Made by a program: the position numbers and the translations under genes
Notes under the pieces: generated by a model
Databases searched by the model: none
What the model was told of the DNA's origin: nothing
What the model saw: only the letters and a program-made list of their open reading frames with translations
Shown: positions 1 through 11,400 of the stretch, one piece after another
Numbering within the stretch: the first letter of the stretch is position 1
Layout: each line of letters begins with the position of its first letter
Source of the DNA: Triplophysa rosa
Lineage: Eukaryota > Chordata > Actinopteri > Cypriniformes > Nemacheilidae
Direction: 5' to 3'
Assembly: GCF_024868665.1 (NCBI RefSeq)
Contig: NC_079913.1
Span: forward strand, 10,704,895-10,768,894
DNA length: 64,000 nt

Positions 1-54
1 GGTTTCAACAAATGCTAGACCAATATCTGTTGAGAGAAAGAGAGAGGGTTTTTT

Positions 55-306
55 TCATTTATCTGTCAAGTATTCACAGAAGGTTTCAAGTAGTTTTTTG
101 AATGTTGTGAGAGATGTGGTTGACCGGACCGAGTTAGGAAGAATGTTCCACCTGGAAGGAGTTGTGAAGGAGAATGAGCGGGAAAGCGATTTACTGCCCT
201 TATGAGAAGGCAATACAAGACGCCACTCATAATGCATCCAGTGTTGAGGTAGATGTACATAAATGTTACAAAACATTGCTGTCGGGCGGAAACCTTGTAA
301 CTCCAA
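55..306 (-). pseudogene. LINE reverse-transcriptase C-terminal remnant
   Basis: The minus strand is open for 83 codons and ends in a stop at 55. Its second half has the pattern seen at the extreme C-terminus of CR1/L2/Rex-type LINE proteins: a Ser/Phe-rich stretch, then TPSRWNILPNSVRS, then SLTTFKKLLETF, matching the family pattern 'S-F-x-P-x-x-W-N-x-L-P-x-x-[IV]-R' followed by 'x-F-K-x-x-L-K-T-x-L'. No catalytic reverse-transcriptase motif is present, so this is a 5'-truncated copy, which is usual for LINEs. It lies downstream of the minus-strand exon at 1090-1261, inside the next intron of that gene. The LINE clade cannot be decided from so little sequence. Confidence 0.6.
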
Positions 307-484
307 AACTGCTACTTTTCAGGAAATGGTTAAACTTTGTAGTCAAATTTGACAAACTCTCTTTAATACTTTTCCTTGGTTAAATATAGGGTGAGGGTGA
401 CCAATAGTAATGATTTATGAAAAAAACACTCACAAAATATGGAGATACAAGGTTTCCACTTGACAAAACTGCACTTCTAAACAA

Positions 485-699
485 CCCTGATAGCAAACAT
501 CAGACGTCTATTTGACGTTTCAGAGATGTCTCCAGTCAGATGTCATATAGACATCTAGAAGATGTCTGTAAGATGTTTATCATTTAGAATGTATGTAAAA
601 CTGCCCTAAGACATTTATCAGATGTTTTTACACAGCAGATGTTTTCCAGATATCAAGATCTTTAGAAGACATCTTACAGACGTACCTGTGTTATCTGGG
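485..699. mobile_element. Short inverted-repeat element (MITE-like)
   Basis: The segment starts CCCTGATAGCAAAC and ends CTGTGTTATCTGGG, imperfect inverted termini of about 14 bp. The interior is packed with AGATGT/ACATCT and AGACGTCT words on both strands, so the whole unit can fold back on itself. There is no coding potential. I could not find a convincing target-site duplication, so the superfamily is open. Confidence 0.5.
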
Positions 700-1089
700 A
701 ATGCTGACACTTAAAAAGAAAATGAAAAAGTAATGCAAAAACAATGTAAGAGTTACCCAGTGACCTTATTAGTTACATTTCATAATGAGTAACGATTAAG
801 AAATATTTCACGCACTGTTCATCCTCCGAGAGGGCAAAAAAAGACTAATATATTTCATCTGAAACGAATTGACTTTGACTGAAACATCTGATTTGGAATC
901 ATCCGTAATGAAACCATAAAAAGACGTGAGAAATGGGCACAAATTCAGAGGTTTATGAGAAAGCACAGAACAGTGGGCCAACTCAAGTGCTCAATCAAGA
1001 GCTCAGCCAGCAAAACCTTTAACACATGGAGAATTATGGAAATATTATTCATTTATTCTAGTTTAATTGACTCTCATTTCTTGAATTAC

Positions 1090-1261
1090 CTCTTCTCCTA
1101 ACTCAATGTGGTTAAAAGTGATAGAGCGAAATGGAGGGAAGACTTGTACGCTGCTTGGGTTGGCCCCGTCGGGTAAAAGTCGCTTTAAGAACTCCAGCAC
1201 GCTTAGTGATTTTAAAACGTGACTTCCCTGGTAACTGATGTGAGTGACTTGATGTATCTCA
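1090..1261 (-). CDS. Internal coding exon of an unidentified gene
   Basis: On the minus strand a 172-bp exon is bounded by an acceptor (CTCTATACAG ahead of base 1261) and a donor (GTAATTCAAG from base 1089). One leading base completes a codon, then 57 codons are open and the exon ends on a codon boundary. The peptide begins EIHQVTHISYQGSH, continues LKSLSVLEFLKRLLPDG and ends ITFNHIELGEE, a non-repetitive mixed composition. The upstream exon at 5939-6033 ends two bases into a codon (CG), so CG plus this exon's leading T gives Arg: the phases fit. The acceptor's pyrimidine tract is weak. I do not recognise the protein. The next exon downstream must lie left of this window. Confidence 0.66.
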
Positions 1262-2463
1262 CTGTATAGAGTCATTTTGTACAAGTTTAACAGGACAGTT
1301 CAGTTTAATGCTTATGGAAAAACAAAACTGGCTTCATGTTGAAAAGACAACATGTCTGTGTTCAGAAAATAAATCTTTGTTGAATATTAAATAAACTGTA
1401 TTATTATTTATACAAACAGTATAAAGACAATAACACTACCTATAAATAATAATCAGTTACACAATAATCTACAGACAGATCCTTAGCGACTCCTTGCAAG
1501 ATTGTAAGTGAAGTCAATTGCCTTCTCAAAATAACAGTGACAGATACAATGATAAATAACTAACTCAACTTTACTGTGTGTTACACTGTCTATACAGCTT
1601 GTAAAATTCATTTATCTTCATTAACACCTATGAAACAAGAATAACTCATTATAAATATTGAATAAACAGCCAATCATTTGACTTCTGGTCCATATTGATT
1701 CACTACTGAATTAAACTGTGTCACTTGCACATGCTTAAATTATAAAAGAGAAAATGACCAACACATTAGCTTTGCAAAAAAAAAAAAACACACACACACA
1801 CACGTACACACGTACATACACAAAACCAAGATGGATGTGCTAATAGTACAAAATCACAGCAGGTTCTAAAGCCAGGTTAATAGCAGTATGCCTGTTCATT
1901 ATCATTTCAAAAAGAATACCTTGCATTGCAACATTTTATAAAATATTTTATGCATTGCATTTCCAGGCAATGAGGTCATGTGCCAACTTAGCCTCTTGTA
2001 AGCACTGATTCTAGCACTGGCACACAAACACTAATCGCTTCTTGGAACAATTATATCCACAAACAATAAATGTTTCATTTATTTTCAATAAATGTATTTC
2101 TGCATGAAGCCGTTTAAACACCAGAGGTTGACTGACTGAGCAAGAAAGCAAGATTGCACTACTGTCATTTGAAATGAAATGAAACTATTTTAATAGATTA
2201 GTGGTAAAATCTGATCTTTATTTAGAATAACTAAAAAGTCCCCCAAAAATACTGATATGTTTTTTGAATATGTAAAATCAATGGTAAGGACTACTTTGGA
2301 GTACATGTGCCTTTTACATAAAAGAAAAGATTTTGAAACATGCATAATAATGCAAAGTTACTAGCCAGAGTGCTTCACACATAATTTTAATGTGCCTACT
2401 ATACCAGATGACCAGAAAAATAATCTAGAAACCCACGAGTCTATGAACCACAAGAATATTGCT
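1262..2463. other. Intron sequence, nothing recognised except a CA microsatellite
   Basis: This AT-rich stretch lies between the exon at 1090-1261 and the DIRS insertion. The only structured item is a poly-A run passing into (CA)n with GTAC interruptions at 1776-1822. No coding signal or transposon terminus was seen. Confidence 0.5.
1776..1822. repeat. A-run plus (CA)n microsatellite
   Basis: Twelve A residues run into a CA dinucleotide array, followed by degenerate CGTACACA units. It is a simple sequence repeat. Confidence 0.9.
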
Positions 2464-2687
2464 GTTCCCTATCGATACTTCACTCTTCCGCTATGCGGAA
2501 AACTCCTTTTTCTCCAATGACTGAAGCTTTTTCCAATAACGCAGTGAATACTGCACAGCCATTGGTTTGTGAAAAGTAAAACTTTAAACCAATGGCAGCG
2601 AAGCTGCATGGACCTATGACGATGGAGCCCGCCAATGTAGGCGGGGCTTATGGCTATATAAGCAGACACATCACCGCAGGTCCTCAG
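2464..2687 (+). repeat. Left inverted terminal repeat of DIRS element
   Basis: It is largely the reverse complement of 4792-5029. Both copies encode nearly the same antisense peptide start (MSAYIAISPAYIGGLH). A TATA-like motif, GCTATATAAGCAG, at about 2653-2665 reads toward the gag region and is a candidate promoter. Two rare-base changes and a divergent outer 30 bp separate it from the right copy. Confidence 0.85.
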
Positions 2688-2884
2688 ATCTCTTCTCCTT
2701 CAGCGACGACTCTACCTTCGCTACTCGAGACTGACTGCTTCACCGTCGAAAAGCTTCTGCAGCGGATTCGACCTCCTGCTTAGCAGCTTAGCTATTCAGC
2801 AGCGCCGGTCTTTTCCCTGCCGCCATCTGGCGACTCTAGAATAGCAAAATTTTCTTGAGCAAATTTCCTGCGGCGTTGTTACAA

Positions 2885-3591
2885 ATGCCGCGCCGTACCT
2901 GTCACTCGTGCGGGGTTTTCCTGCACGCTGCTGATAGCCACGGCGAGTGCGTCTCGTGCTTGGGGGTTTCCCACGCCGAAGAAGCACTTGAAGAGACGGA
3001 ATGCCCTCATTGCGAGAGCATGAGTCTCTCCTCTCTGCGCTTGCGGATTGCTTTCTTTTCAGAGAGTGAATCCACCCCTCGTGCCCTCCCGCTTTCTTCT
3101 TCTTGGCCACCGCCGGTGATATGGTCTCGTTTGGTGGAAGTGAATTCGAGGAAGACGACAGCATGTCGTTAGCGGCTTCAGACGCGGAGGAGCTGTCAGG
3201 CTCAGTTTTTGACCCCGTCCCCCTGCCGTCTGCGGAGCTCAGCGAGGCCAAGCCTGGTATAGACACCGAGCTCTTTCGGGTACTCACCAAGGCTGTGGAC
3301 GAGCTGGGCTTGGAGTGGTCTTCTCCGGAAGAACCCACTCGTGGCCGCCTAGATGAGCGGTTCCTGCCGGGGCGCCATCAAGCCCCTCATCAGCGGACTT
3401 CACAGTTCTTCCCAGAAGTTCACGAGGAACTTACCAGGTCATGGTGCGCCCCCTATTCGGCTCATCTACGACCCTCTTCTTCCTCCGCTCTCACCTCGAT
3501 TGATGGCGGAGAGGAAAAAGGTTACGAGAGGCTGCCTCCCCTCGATGAGTCTGTGGCCGCTCACCTGTGTCCGCCCACTGCTATCGGATAG
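2885..3591 (+). pseudogene. DIRS gag-like protein, frameshifted
   Basis: The likely start is the ATG at 2885 (MPRRTCHSCG). The N-terminal part is Cys-rich, with CHSCG, CVSCLG and CPHCE pairs that suggest a zinc-binding module, followed by a Ser-rich stretch (SLSSLRLRIAFFSESES). Near 3100 the reading moves to another frame, where an acidic segment (EFEEDDSMSLAASDAEEL) and then LFRVLTKAVDELGLEW continue to a stop at about 3591. This order matches ORF1 of fish DIRS elements as I know the family. Further degraded gag-like residues can be followed to about 3850 with stops. Confidence 0.7.
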
Positions 3592-3892
3592 ACGGCGAAG
3601 TAACTCACCCGTCTAAGCCGTGTAAAGTGACTTCGGCCCTCGCTGGACGCTCCTTCTCATCTGCCGGCCAAGCGGCTTCAGCACTTCACTCCATGGCAGT
3701 ACTCCAGGTCTAGCAGGCAAAACTCCTCCAGGGAATGGATGAGTCTGGGAGCGACCCAGCATCCTACAGAGAGCTGCGGTCTCTCAGGCTAGAGCTCCGT
3801 CCACGAGACGACTCTATAGCCTTAAGTGGTCTGTCTTTTCCGCCTCGTGTACAGCCCGCGGTACTCACCCGGAATCTTGCGACATATCGTTG

Positions 3893-4700
3893 ATACTGTC
3901 CTTCCTGCAGGAGCTGTTGGATAAGGGTCGTTCCACGCTCAAGGTCTATGTGGCTTCCCAACCCCTATAGCAGGCCAAACGGTGGGAAAGAACAACCTCG
4001 TTCTCTGCTCTGCCCTCATCGCCCCTCTACTATCCCTGTATGGGATCTTCCCACGGTGTTGAGAGCTCTGAAGAGCTCTCCCTTTGAGCCTCTGCAGTCT
4101 GTGGACTTTCGTTCCCTGATGCTAAAAACTGCTCTGCTGCTAGCACTAGCATTGGATAAACGCATAGGCGATTTACAGGCACTCTGTGTGAGCCCCGTCT
4201 GTCTTGAATTTGGGCCTGACGACTCTAGGGTGGTCCTCAAACCAAGACAGGGCTACGTACCGAAGGTGCTCTCTACCCCATTTAGGGCACAGGTAGTGAC
4301 ACTTTCTGCGCTCCCCTCCACCGAGCAGGACCCGGAGCAAAACCTGCTCTGGCCCGTCAGAGCGCTGAAGGTTTACATCGAGCGTTCCGCCCCCTTCAGG
4401 CACTTGGAACAGCTCTTTGTTTGCTTCGGTGACCGCACCAAAAGGTCTCCGGTCACGAAGCAGATACTTTCTAAATGGATAGTTGAGGCTATCGCGCTAG
4501 CATATTCTTCCTTGGGCCTTCAAAGCCCCACGGGAGTTAGAGCACACGCTACTAGAGGTGTCACCCTCTTCTTGAGCTTTGTCTAGCGGTGTGTCTATAG
4601 CAGAGATTTGTGCGGCGGCCTGCTGGGCTTCGCCATCCACATTTACCAGATTCTATAGTCTGGATGTCCCAACCTTACAGGCTCGGGACCTCTCTGCTTA
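3893..4700 (+). pseudogene. DIRS tyrosine recombinase, broken
   Basis: Translation from about 3893 gives LSFLQELLDKGRSTLKVYV, the N-terminal core-binding helix of DIRS recombinases. The open stretch 3948-4586 carries the catalytic domain: box I arginine in LDKRIGDLQAL (about 4155), the PVRALKVYIERS segment (about 4350), and the H-x-x-R of box II in RAHATRG (about 4540-4556). The C-terminal part with the nucleophile, FTRFYSLDVP (tyrosine codon at 4654-4656), is in a different frame behind a frameshift and a TGA near 4565-4575. The enzyme would normally integrate the circular cDNA. Here the gag region joins it almost directly, so all replication enzymes between them are lost. Confidence 0.8.
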
Positions 4701-4791
4701 AGGGACTTATACTAGGTCGCCGGACTACGATTGCTCCCAACTGCGCCGGCACTAGGCACACTATCATGGTCGTCGCTTCAGTCGAAGAAAC

Positions 4792-5029
4792 CTGAGGACA
4801 CTGCGGCGATGTGTCTGCTTATATAGCCATAAGCCCCGCCTACATTGGCGGGCTCCATCACCATAGGTGCATGCAGCTTCGCTGCCATTGGTTTAAAGTT
4901 TTACTTTTCACAAACCAATGGCCGTGCAGTATTCACTGCGATATTGGAAAAAGCTTCAGTCATCAGAGAAAAAGGAGTTTTCCCCATAGTGTCCTGCTAC
5001 GCAGTACTCGTTCCTGAATCTCAGGGAAC
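4792..5029 (+). repeat. Right inverted terminal repeat of DIRS element
   Basis: It is the inverted copy of 2464-2687, including the reversed TATA-like stretch (CTTATATAGCC at about 4818). It is followed by a further 25-30 bp, with GTTACGTAAGTAAC as a short palindrome, that has no partner at the left end. Confidence 0.85.
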
Positions 5030-5055
5030 CGAGGTTACGTAAGTAACCGAGTACG

Positions 5056-5938
5056 TTTTTGTAACCTGAGCCCACCAAGGTTCAAACTAAAAATATTAAA
5101 ATAACAACACAAAACCTTTCTTGAAGCCGTCATCTCGGACCGCTGAAGCAGAACTCAGAAATCTATCCCTTCTGAAGAGGATAAGCATGCAAGAAAGAAC
5201 AAAATAACAAAAAAACATGAGGCAAAAAGCAAACGAAACATACATGCAAAGGACAGTGTCTCTTAAGACAAATAAGTACAGATGTCAAACATAAAAAAGG
5301 TGAAAACAAAGGGTGAAAATGATGTTGTGTAAATATGTAAGTTTCATGAGGTTGATTCAAATTCGATTCAGGAGTTGTGAAACTGAAGTCATGACAATGT
5401 CTTAATACTGCTGTGACAAATAGGACAACATAAATACAAAATACTTTTTAAATAGATTTTAATTCTTTAATAAATTATAGAAGGTATATTGTATATTGAA
5501 GGTATATTATATCTGACATTCGTTTACAATTTAAGAGTATTTCAGTTTGATTATTTTAATGATTTGTTATTTTCCAACACGCAGGGGCGATTAAATGTGT
5601 CTCTGGATTTAATTGATCTTAAAAATAGATCAATAATTCTTATTTGTCTAAGAAATTAATTTTAACTAGTTTAAATCTATAATCAATACATTGAATTTTC
5701 ACTGTCAGATTAAAGCATCATAGTAGATAATCATCTCACTATGGAGTAATACAACAAGAAAAACTTTTGCTTTTTATTCCAGAAACAATCAAAGCCTACT
5801 GAAAATTTCAGAGTGACCTGCTCATCATGGGAAAAAAATTGAAACAAAAATGGTCAAAAGTTAACCCAAAACAGTGTGAGCAATAATACAGAAAGATAAA
5901 TGTGTCCCATGAATACGAACCAGAGAAAATGACATTAC
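5056..5938. other. Intron sequence, nothing recognised
   Basis: This is AT-rich sequence between the DIRS element and the exon at 5939-6033. I see no transposon ends, coding signal or simple repeat of note. Confidence 0.45.
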
Positions 5939-6033
5939 CGCTTGGCGCCTTTAATCACATCACGCTTTACGGGTATATCGGTTGACAACAGCCTGCTGTC
6001 ACGCACCACCACTTCAACACCAGACTGAGCAAC
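5939..6033 (-). CDS. Internal coding exon of an unidentified gene
   Basis: On the minus strand a 95-bp exon lies between an acceptor (CATGTTCTCCGCAG ahead of base 6033) and a donor (GTAATGTCATT from base 5938). Of three frames only the one starting at the first base is open; the other two stop. It encodes VAQSGVEVVVRDSRLL, then STDIPVKRDVIKGAK, and ends two bases into an Arg codon that the next exon (1090-1261) completes. Composition is ordinary for a globular protein and the block is CpG-richer than its surroundings. No family is recognised; a valine-rich strand followed by a basic segment is all that can be said. The 5' partner exon was not found in the window, so the upstream intron may exceed 50 kb. 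Confidence 0.68.
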
Positions 6034-8775
6034 CTGCGGAGAACATGCGCTTCCAAATAAGTTAATGATAAACAAACCTTCTATTATTTGTTGGGAAAAC
6101 ATCCTGTTTTATCCCCTTATCCCCAAAGTATGAGTACAGATACTATGTAAAGATGGTTGAGCTGATTTGACTGTTGCATCAATTGAATATAAATGCTCTG
6201 ATAATGAATTGTAATAGCACCAATGTAATCACATGCTTTAGCGATCGCTCTCCACAGGGAGAAATGTTGTGTGATGATGTGATTCTTCCCAAGATGCACA
6301 AACTAATGTCCAAACACGTCTCACTGTCCGCCCTCATCCATTTGGTTATTATGCAGTGCTATTTGGAGAAAAGCAGGCCTTCAAGACGCTCAGCATAATT
6401 ATGAAGGAACATCTGTCAACTGTATTCAACTGTAATAATCCACCAGACTTCAAAGTGTTTTATCAAAGCGTAATGTAAAGTATCCTTCACTCTTTTTGTA
6501 TATAATGCATCCCGCATGTCGTCTTCTATCCTCCAAATGTTATGCAGTAGACTCACACATAATGGATTTATTCCCTGTGTGTTTTCCTCTGATTGCTGCA
6601 TACAGTAAACATGTTCATGAATAATTCAGTAGCCCAGAGCTATAGAAATGTCTGCATATGAGGGTCAAGTCCTGGGTGGAATACTTGTTACGGACACATA
6701 AACACACATCTTTATGTAATTAAGCTAAGGGCCGGTTTCACATACAGTAGTAGTGCACAAGTGTATGCAGTGCACATTTATTTCACCAGCCATATTGACA
6801 ACTTACAGCGTTGTTGTTTATATACACATACTGTATACACACATACAGTAATATGTGCATTTTAATATAGATAAAACAGAGCTACACAACTCAGTAGGTT
6901 TCTTTGAAAGCACATTGATAGAATCACAATGTCTATACCTGTAGGAGCCATAGATCGAATCAATTGAACAAACTGATTTGTGCTGAGCACTTCGGCTGAT
7001 GTGTCTATCAAAGTCTGTTTCTCCTAGCAATTTTCTGCTCTGTAGTGAATCCTGGACACTAAAACAACAGAGGGATATTTAAAGTTCAATCCCAGCAGTT
7101 TGGTCAAATATTACAGCTAGGGCAAGACACACAAGACTCTATAATGATTGTGCTTCCCTTCAAATAAAGTTGCTCATGTTCAAATATCGATTTTCCATCT
7201 TGAAAATATGGGCAGAAAGCAGAACAGACATTTGTAGTACTATAAAACCATTCATCTTCCAAGTGTTAAATCAGTTATTTTCATCACCTAGTGCGTATCA
7301 AAATGACCAAGGGTCATCAAGTTAATTTAACAAAGCCCTACATCATTCATCAAAAAGCATCCTCCTTCAAAATCTACAAACGGGGTCACCATTTTATGAA
7401 ATATTAAAAATCTATGCTTGCTGAATTATTGACAACCAAAAGCTAAATGCTATGGCGCCTGAAGAGTGCTTTGATTATCTTGTCATTTTTTGATAACTTA
7501 AGACGCATGGGTTAGCTTGGTAACCCATAAATATTCTGTGTGTTTTGATGCTAACTCAAGGGTACTAGAGTATCTGCACACAAATCAGCTAGTCCCCTTA
7601 ATCCCAAAACCATGAGAGCTCACATGTGTTGACACAAACCGAAAAAATATCTTATTTATAGTTTCAACTGTGTACTGCAAATCTTTGAAGAAAGAATTCA
7701 TTGATGTGTATCAAACAAAGACATTCAGAAAGACAAAGTATAAGAAGCACAATTAAGGTCACCTGTGCAATGCATTATCTAATTCCATTAGTCAGATCAA
7801 CAGGAACTGAAAGATGAACAGGACCAAACAAATAATGACGTGGATGTGTAAAACATTTACAATAAACCAATAAAAATTTGGTGGTTGAAGAATCAAAAGT
7901 ACGTTCCATTTTATTCAGGAAAATAATTCTGAATGGGACTTGGCACTAGGATCGAAAATGCGTATCCCCAGCCCTCATTTCATACATACATTAACAAGTT
8001 TTTGTTTATCTAAATAGCAAAATAAATATTGAATCACAACAACCAGAAACCTTTATAATGAAGTGAACATCTATGCTTAGTTTGCTCCCCGTGTTCGTTG
8101 ACATTTGCTTTTAAAAGTCACCATGAAATTCAAATGTACTACTCTTTATTTTTTTTATGGAATATTGTCGTTTTTTTAAAGCTTCAAATCTTCCTCCATT
8201 TTGTTAGCAATGCCCAACTTCAGACAATCCAGTCAGTTCCCGGTGGATGAAAGTCTGCCTAATTTTGTATTCCGAAAATACGTCACGAAGAGACGAACGC
8301 AACTTCCAATTTATGCCGACGTTAATAAAAACGCAGTGATACCAGACGGAGATGTGCTCTACATTCAGTGTCTGTTTTATTAAACAACATAAACCTAATA
8401 TATACAACACTTAGTCTCTTTTAGAAACCATTCACTGAGATTGCATTAGCCATGGAGGTCTCACAGCTGTGTCTTTCCTATTAAGCTGTAGCTACAAATG
8501 GCTCCTGTTTATTCATGTGCCGTTATTCATGGCACAAATCTCGCTCACAGTACAAAAGCTTATAGGAACCCACCTGAGTCATCATCTACTCATTTATGAG
8601 TCATCTGAAAGCGACAAAAGCCTCAGTACTCTGATGGTAGGGTACTCTCTCTTAGCGGTGCATTCAATGGGTTGCAAAACACTTGAGCTTGATGCAACTT
8701 TTATCTCATTGGGCCACTGAGGTCACCTCAGTCTGTTCAGTCCATACCTGCCGGATGAAGATACTGTACTGTAAT
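6034..8775. other. Intron/intergenic sequence, no clear feature
   Basis: This is largely unique AT-rich sequence. The segment 8100-8400 (AAAGTCACCATGAAATTC and the following 250 bp) has the feel of a dispersed fish repeat, but no termini could be set. No exon with both splice sites was found on either strand. Confidence 0.4.
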
Positions 8776-10064
8776 CAGGGCCGTAAATCCCAGGGGAGAC
8801 GGAGGGGACACGTCCCCCTCCATCCTAGGGTTGTCCTCCCCCCCAAATCATTAAAAATCACACTGTCTATTGTGCTAAATATATTTATGTACACCTAAAC
8901 TAATTGTGTAATTAGAAAAAAATACAAACGCAAAAAATGCATTTTAAGTTTAGAAACAATTGAGTTCCTCCTCCCCTGCCTCCTCCCTGTTCATCTCACC
9001 TACGCTACACATAAGTAAGTTATGCAGCTCATTTCATCAGTGGTTGATGATCTTCAGTAAGAAGGCTATTTTATTCACGTTAAATGAAGTGATTCTCTTT
9101 AATGTAGTTGATGCTGATTCATTAATAAATTAGTTGTGGCAAAAAAGGCTAATTACTGATGTATTTTTCCATGAATCTGCCATGTTAGCGATTAAAACGT
9201 TACTTAGCTAGTTAACGTTAGCTTGTTTACAATAGCTTATTGCATAGTGCGTCACACACTGCAACTAACACGCCGAAGCCTTTTCCCATGCATTGTTTTA
9301 TTTGTGGCGACCTGGCATGATGTTAACATTAACGGCCACAATTAGCCACCAATCCTTGCCATTCAGGTCCCGTGTCACACACAGTCGCGCACATACCGGT
9401 GACAATTTAGTGACTTTGGCACTATATTTAGCGAATTTGTCCACAAAAGGTGCAAAGCTATCATTCAGTTGGAAAAGCTCGTTTTCTCAGCTATTTTGTG
9501 CATTGTGTGCACGGCGGATAAGCTAAACATTCAGTTGACTGAAACTCGACGATTCGTCAAAGAGTAAAACACAGAATTTAAGCATTTGCCACTGTTACTG
9601 ACTGTTTGAGTACACGAACATGAACATGAACATAGTACATCTATGCACATAGTTTGTAGGCGGAGGCAGTGCACTACATGGGAAAACAGCCACCACTCTT
9701 TAATGTAGTTGTATGGTGACTTTGTCAGACGCTGTTGCAGTATAAATCAGGATAATATTTAAAAAGTGTTTAAAAAGTGACTCATTGTTAACATCATGGG
9801 TAGTGTGTTTTTATACTTGTTTCCTGTCTTGACAACAGAGACAAAAAAAATGTAAATGGAAACAGCTTTATTAGGTGTTCACTTCTATTACAGTAAGTGG
9901 CAGTTCAGTTCAGTGATAAACATGATAAACCTAACGCATATTGTCGCTTTGTGACATAGTAAGTACAATTTTGACTGTATTATTTGTGTCCCCTTCAAAA
10001 ATTGCTCTTGAGAAATTTTATGTTTATTGTCCCCCCCTACTATTAAATGAGATTTACGCCCCTG
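8776..10064. mobile_element. hAT-type DNA transposon, non-autonomous, perfect 8-bp target duplication
   Basis: The ends CAGGGCCGTAAATCCCA and TGAGATTTACGCCCCTG are inverted to one another, begin with the CAG...CTG of hAT elements, and are flanked on both sides by ACTGTAAT (8768-8775 and 10065-10072). Runs such as GGAGGGGACACGTCCCCCTCC near the left end and GTCCCCCCCT near the right end are the subterminal part of the inverted repeat. At 1289 bp it is too short for a hAT transposase of about 600 codons, and no such domain is visible. The termini resemble the Zaphod branch as I remember it, but that is not tested here. Confidence 0.86.
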
Positions 10065-10682
10065 ACTGTAATGTTCGGCACCCAGGGTCCTCCAGGATTG
10101 TTCAGTTCTCACCAGCGATCTATCTTTTACCCAGGCCCAGAGTGGTGCTACTTTTCATTGGGAGAGCTGGTGCGAGATGTACGTACACAACTAAAGCAAT
10201 CGATTAAAGAAAGCAGCAGGTGCCTATGACTTTTGCACACCAGGATAGGTCTACAATAGAGCAATGGTGAATGACAGGGCTGCCTTTTTTAGGTTGCCCG
10301 AAGGGTTCCCTATATTATCTGCATGCCTTAGGGGGTTCAATAACAACTGCTAGTCAATGTGAAGAAAACCACAGCTTGTGTAATTGACTACTTCCCGGTT
10401 ATCCCCTGGCACAATATGTCCAAAAATCTGACAGGTCCAGAATCTTGTTGACGGGCATCCCAGAAGAACAGACCTTGAGACTGTTGGGTTTTACTGGAGT
10501 ACAGGTCGAAACTTTGGAGGGAAAATAATACACAAAGAGAACATTTGATCAAATCTCAATTTACTGATTATAGGTGGGAATGTTCCTAGAAAATCCATTT
10601 TAAATTCCTTTTTTTCAGCTGTTTACTGATGCTTGTTGTCCTCTGGGGCCTGTTCAGCTTCTTCATGGATGCTAGAAATTTC

Positions 10683-10942
10683 TACACTCTTAAAAAAGGT
10701 GCTTCTTCGATGCCATAGAAGAACCTTTTGGTTCCATAAAGAACCTTTAACATCTGAAGAACCTTTCTGTTTCACAAAAAGTTTTTTTATGGTGAAAAAA
10801 GGTTCTTCAGATTATAACAAAGTAAGAAAGAGACGGTTCTTTCAAGAACATTTGACTGAATGGTTCTTTGTGGAAACAAAAATGGTTCTTATATGGCATC
10901 GCTGTGAAGAACCTTTTAAGCACCTTTATTTTTAAGAGTATA
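10683..10942. mobile_element. Foldback MITE built of AAGAACC/GGTTCTT words
   Basis: The unit starts TACACTCTTAAAAA and ends TTTTTAAGAGTATA. The interior repeats GGTTCTT and AAGAACC in both orientations and contains GATGCCATAGAAGAACC near the left end mirrored by TGGCATCGCTGTGAAGAACC near the right. A common teleost non-coding family shows this pattern. The 100-codon open stretch over it is an accident of the repeats. Confidence 0.8.
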
Positions 10943-11400
10943 CTTCTCTGCTTACGCTGCCAGCTTCTTATCTAATATCTATCTTCTTGTCTAAAATAGA
11001 CTTTTCGAAATTTTCTCTCTGATGCTTTTGACGTTGACAGCTCTTGCACCAGCAAAGGGGTGGGGCCTGTGCATTTCAGCCAATCAGCATTTCATAATTT
11101 TCCACAAAGTATTTCCATCCCAGACCCGAGTGCCTATAAGCAAAGGTTGGAAGCATGAAGATACTGTACTTTTAAGGAGGGCATGTCCCAGGTGAGCACA
11201 TTCATGTTAATACTAACAGACAGCTGTCTCCATGTATTACTTAGGCAACGGTATACAAAACATGGCATATGGTGGTGACCATCTAGGCTGGTCTTTCCAG
11301 CAGGGCTAAATCGAATACCTGGGCAGACTAATGCGATTGAAATGTCATCTAGCTCAGCAGAGCTAATTCAGATTTTCTGATCGAAAGTTCAATCTCCCTA

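Larger units (their letters stand above)
2464..5029 (+). mobile_element. DIRS-type tyrosine-recombinase retroelement, internally deleted
   Basis: The unit has long inverted terminal repeats (2464-2687 and 4792-5029), a gag-like region and a tyrosine recombinase, but no reverse transcriptase, RNase H or methyltransferase, which full DIRS elements (about 5-6 kb) carry between them. Inverted rather than direct long termini plus a tyrosine recombinase are the hallmark of DIRS elements. The right repeat runs on past the point where the left one begins (GGTTACGTAAGTAACCGAG at about 5033-5051), the unequal-terminus arrangement expected for DIRS. No target duplication is expected or seen. The copy lies in the intron between the two minus-strand exons, in the opposite orientation to the host gene. 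Frameshifts and stops show it is dead. Confidence 0.82.

Noticed and set aside
2469..2669. Small minus-strand protein (66 aa) nearly the same as a plus-strand one at 4811-5017
   Set aside because: It is simply the DIRS inverted terminal repeat read from both ends, not a gene family.
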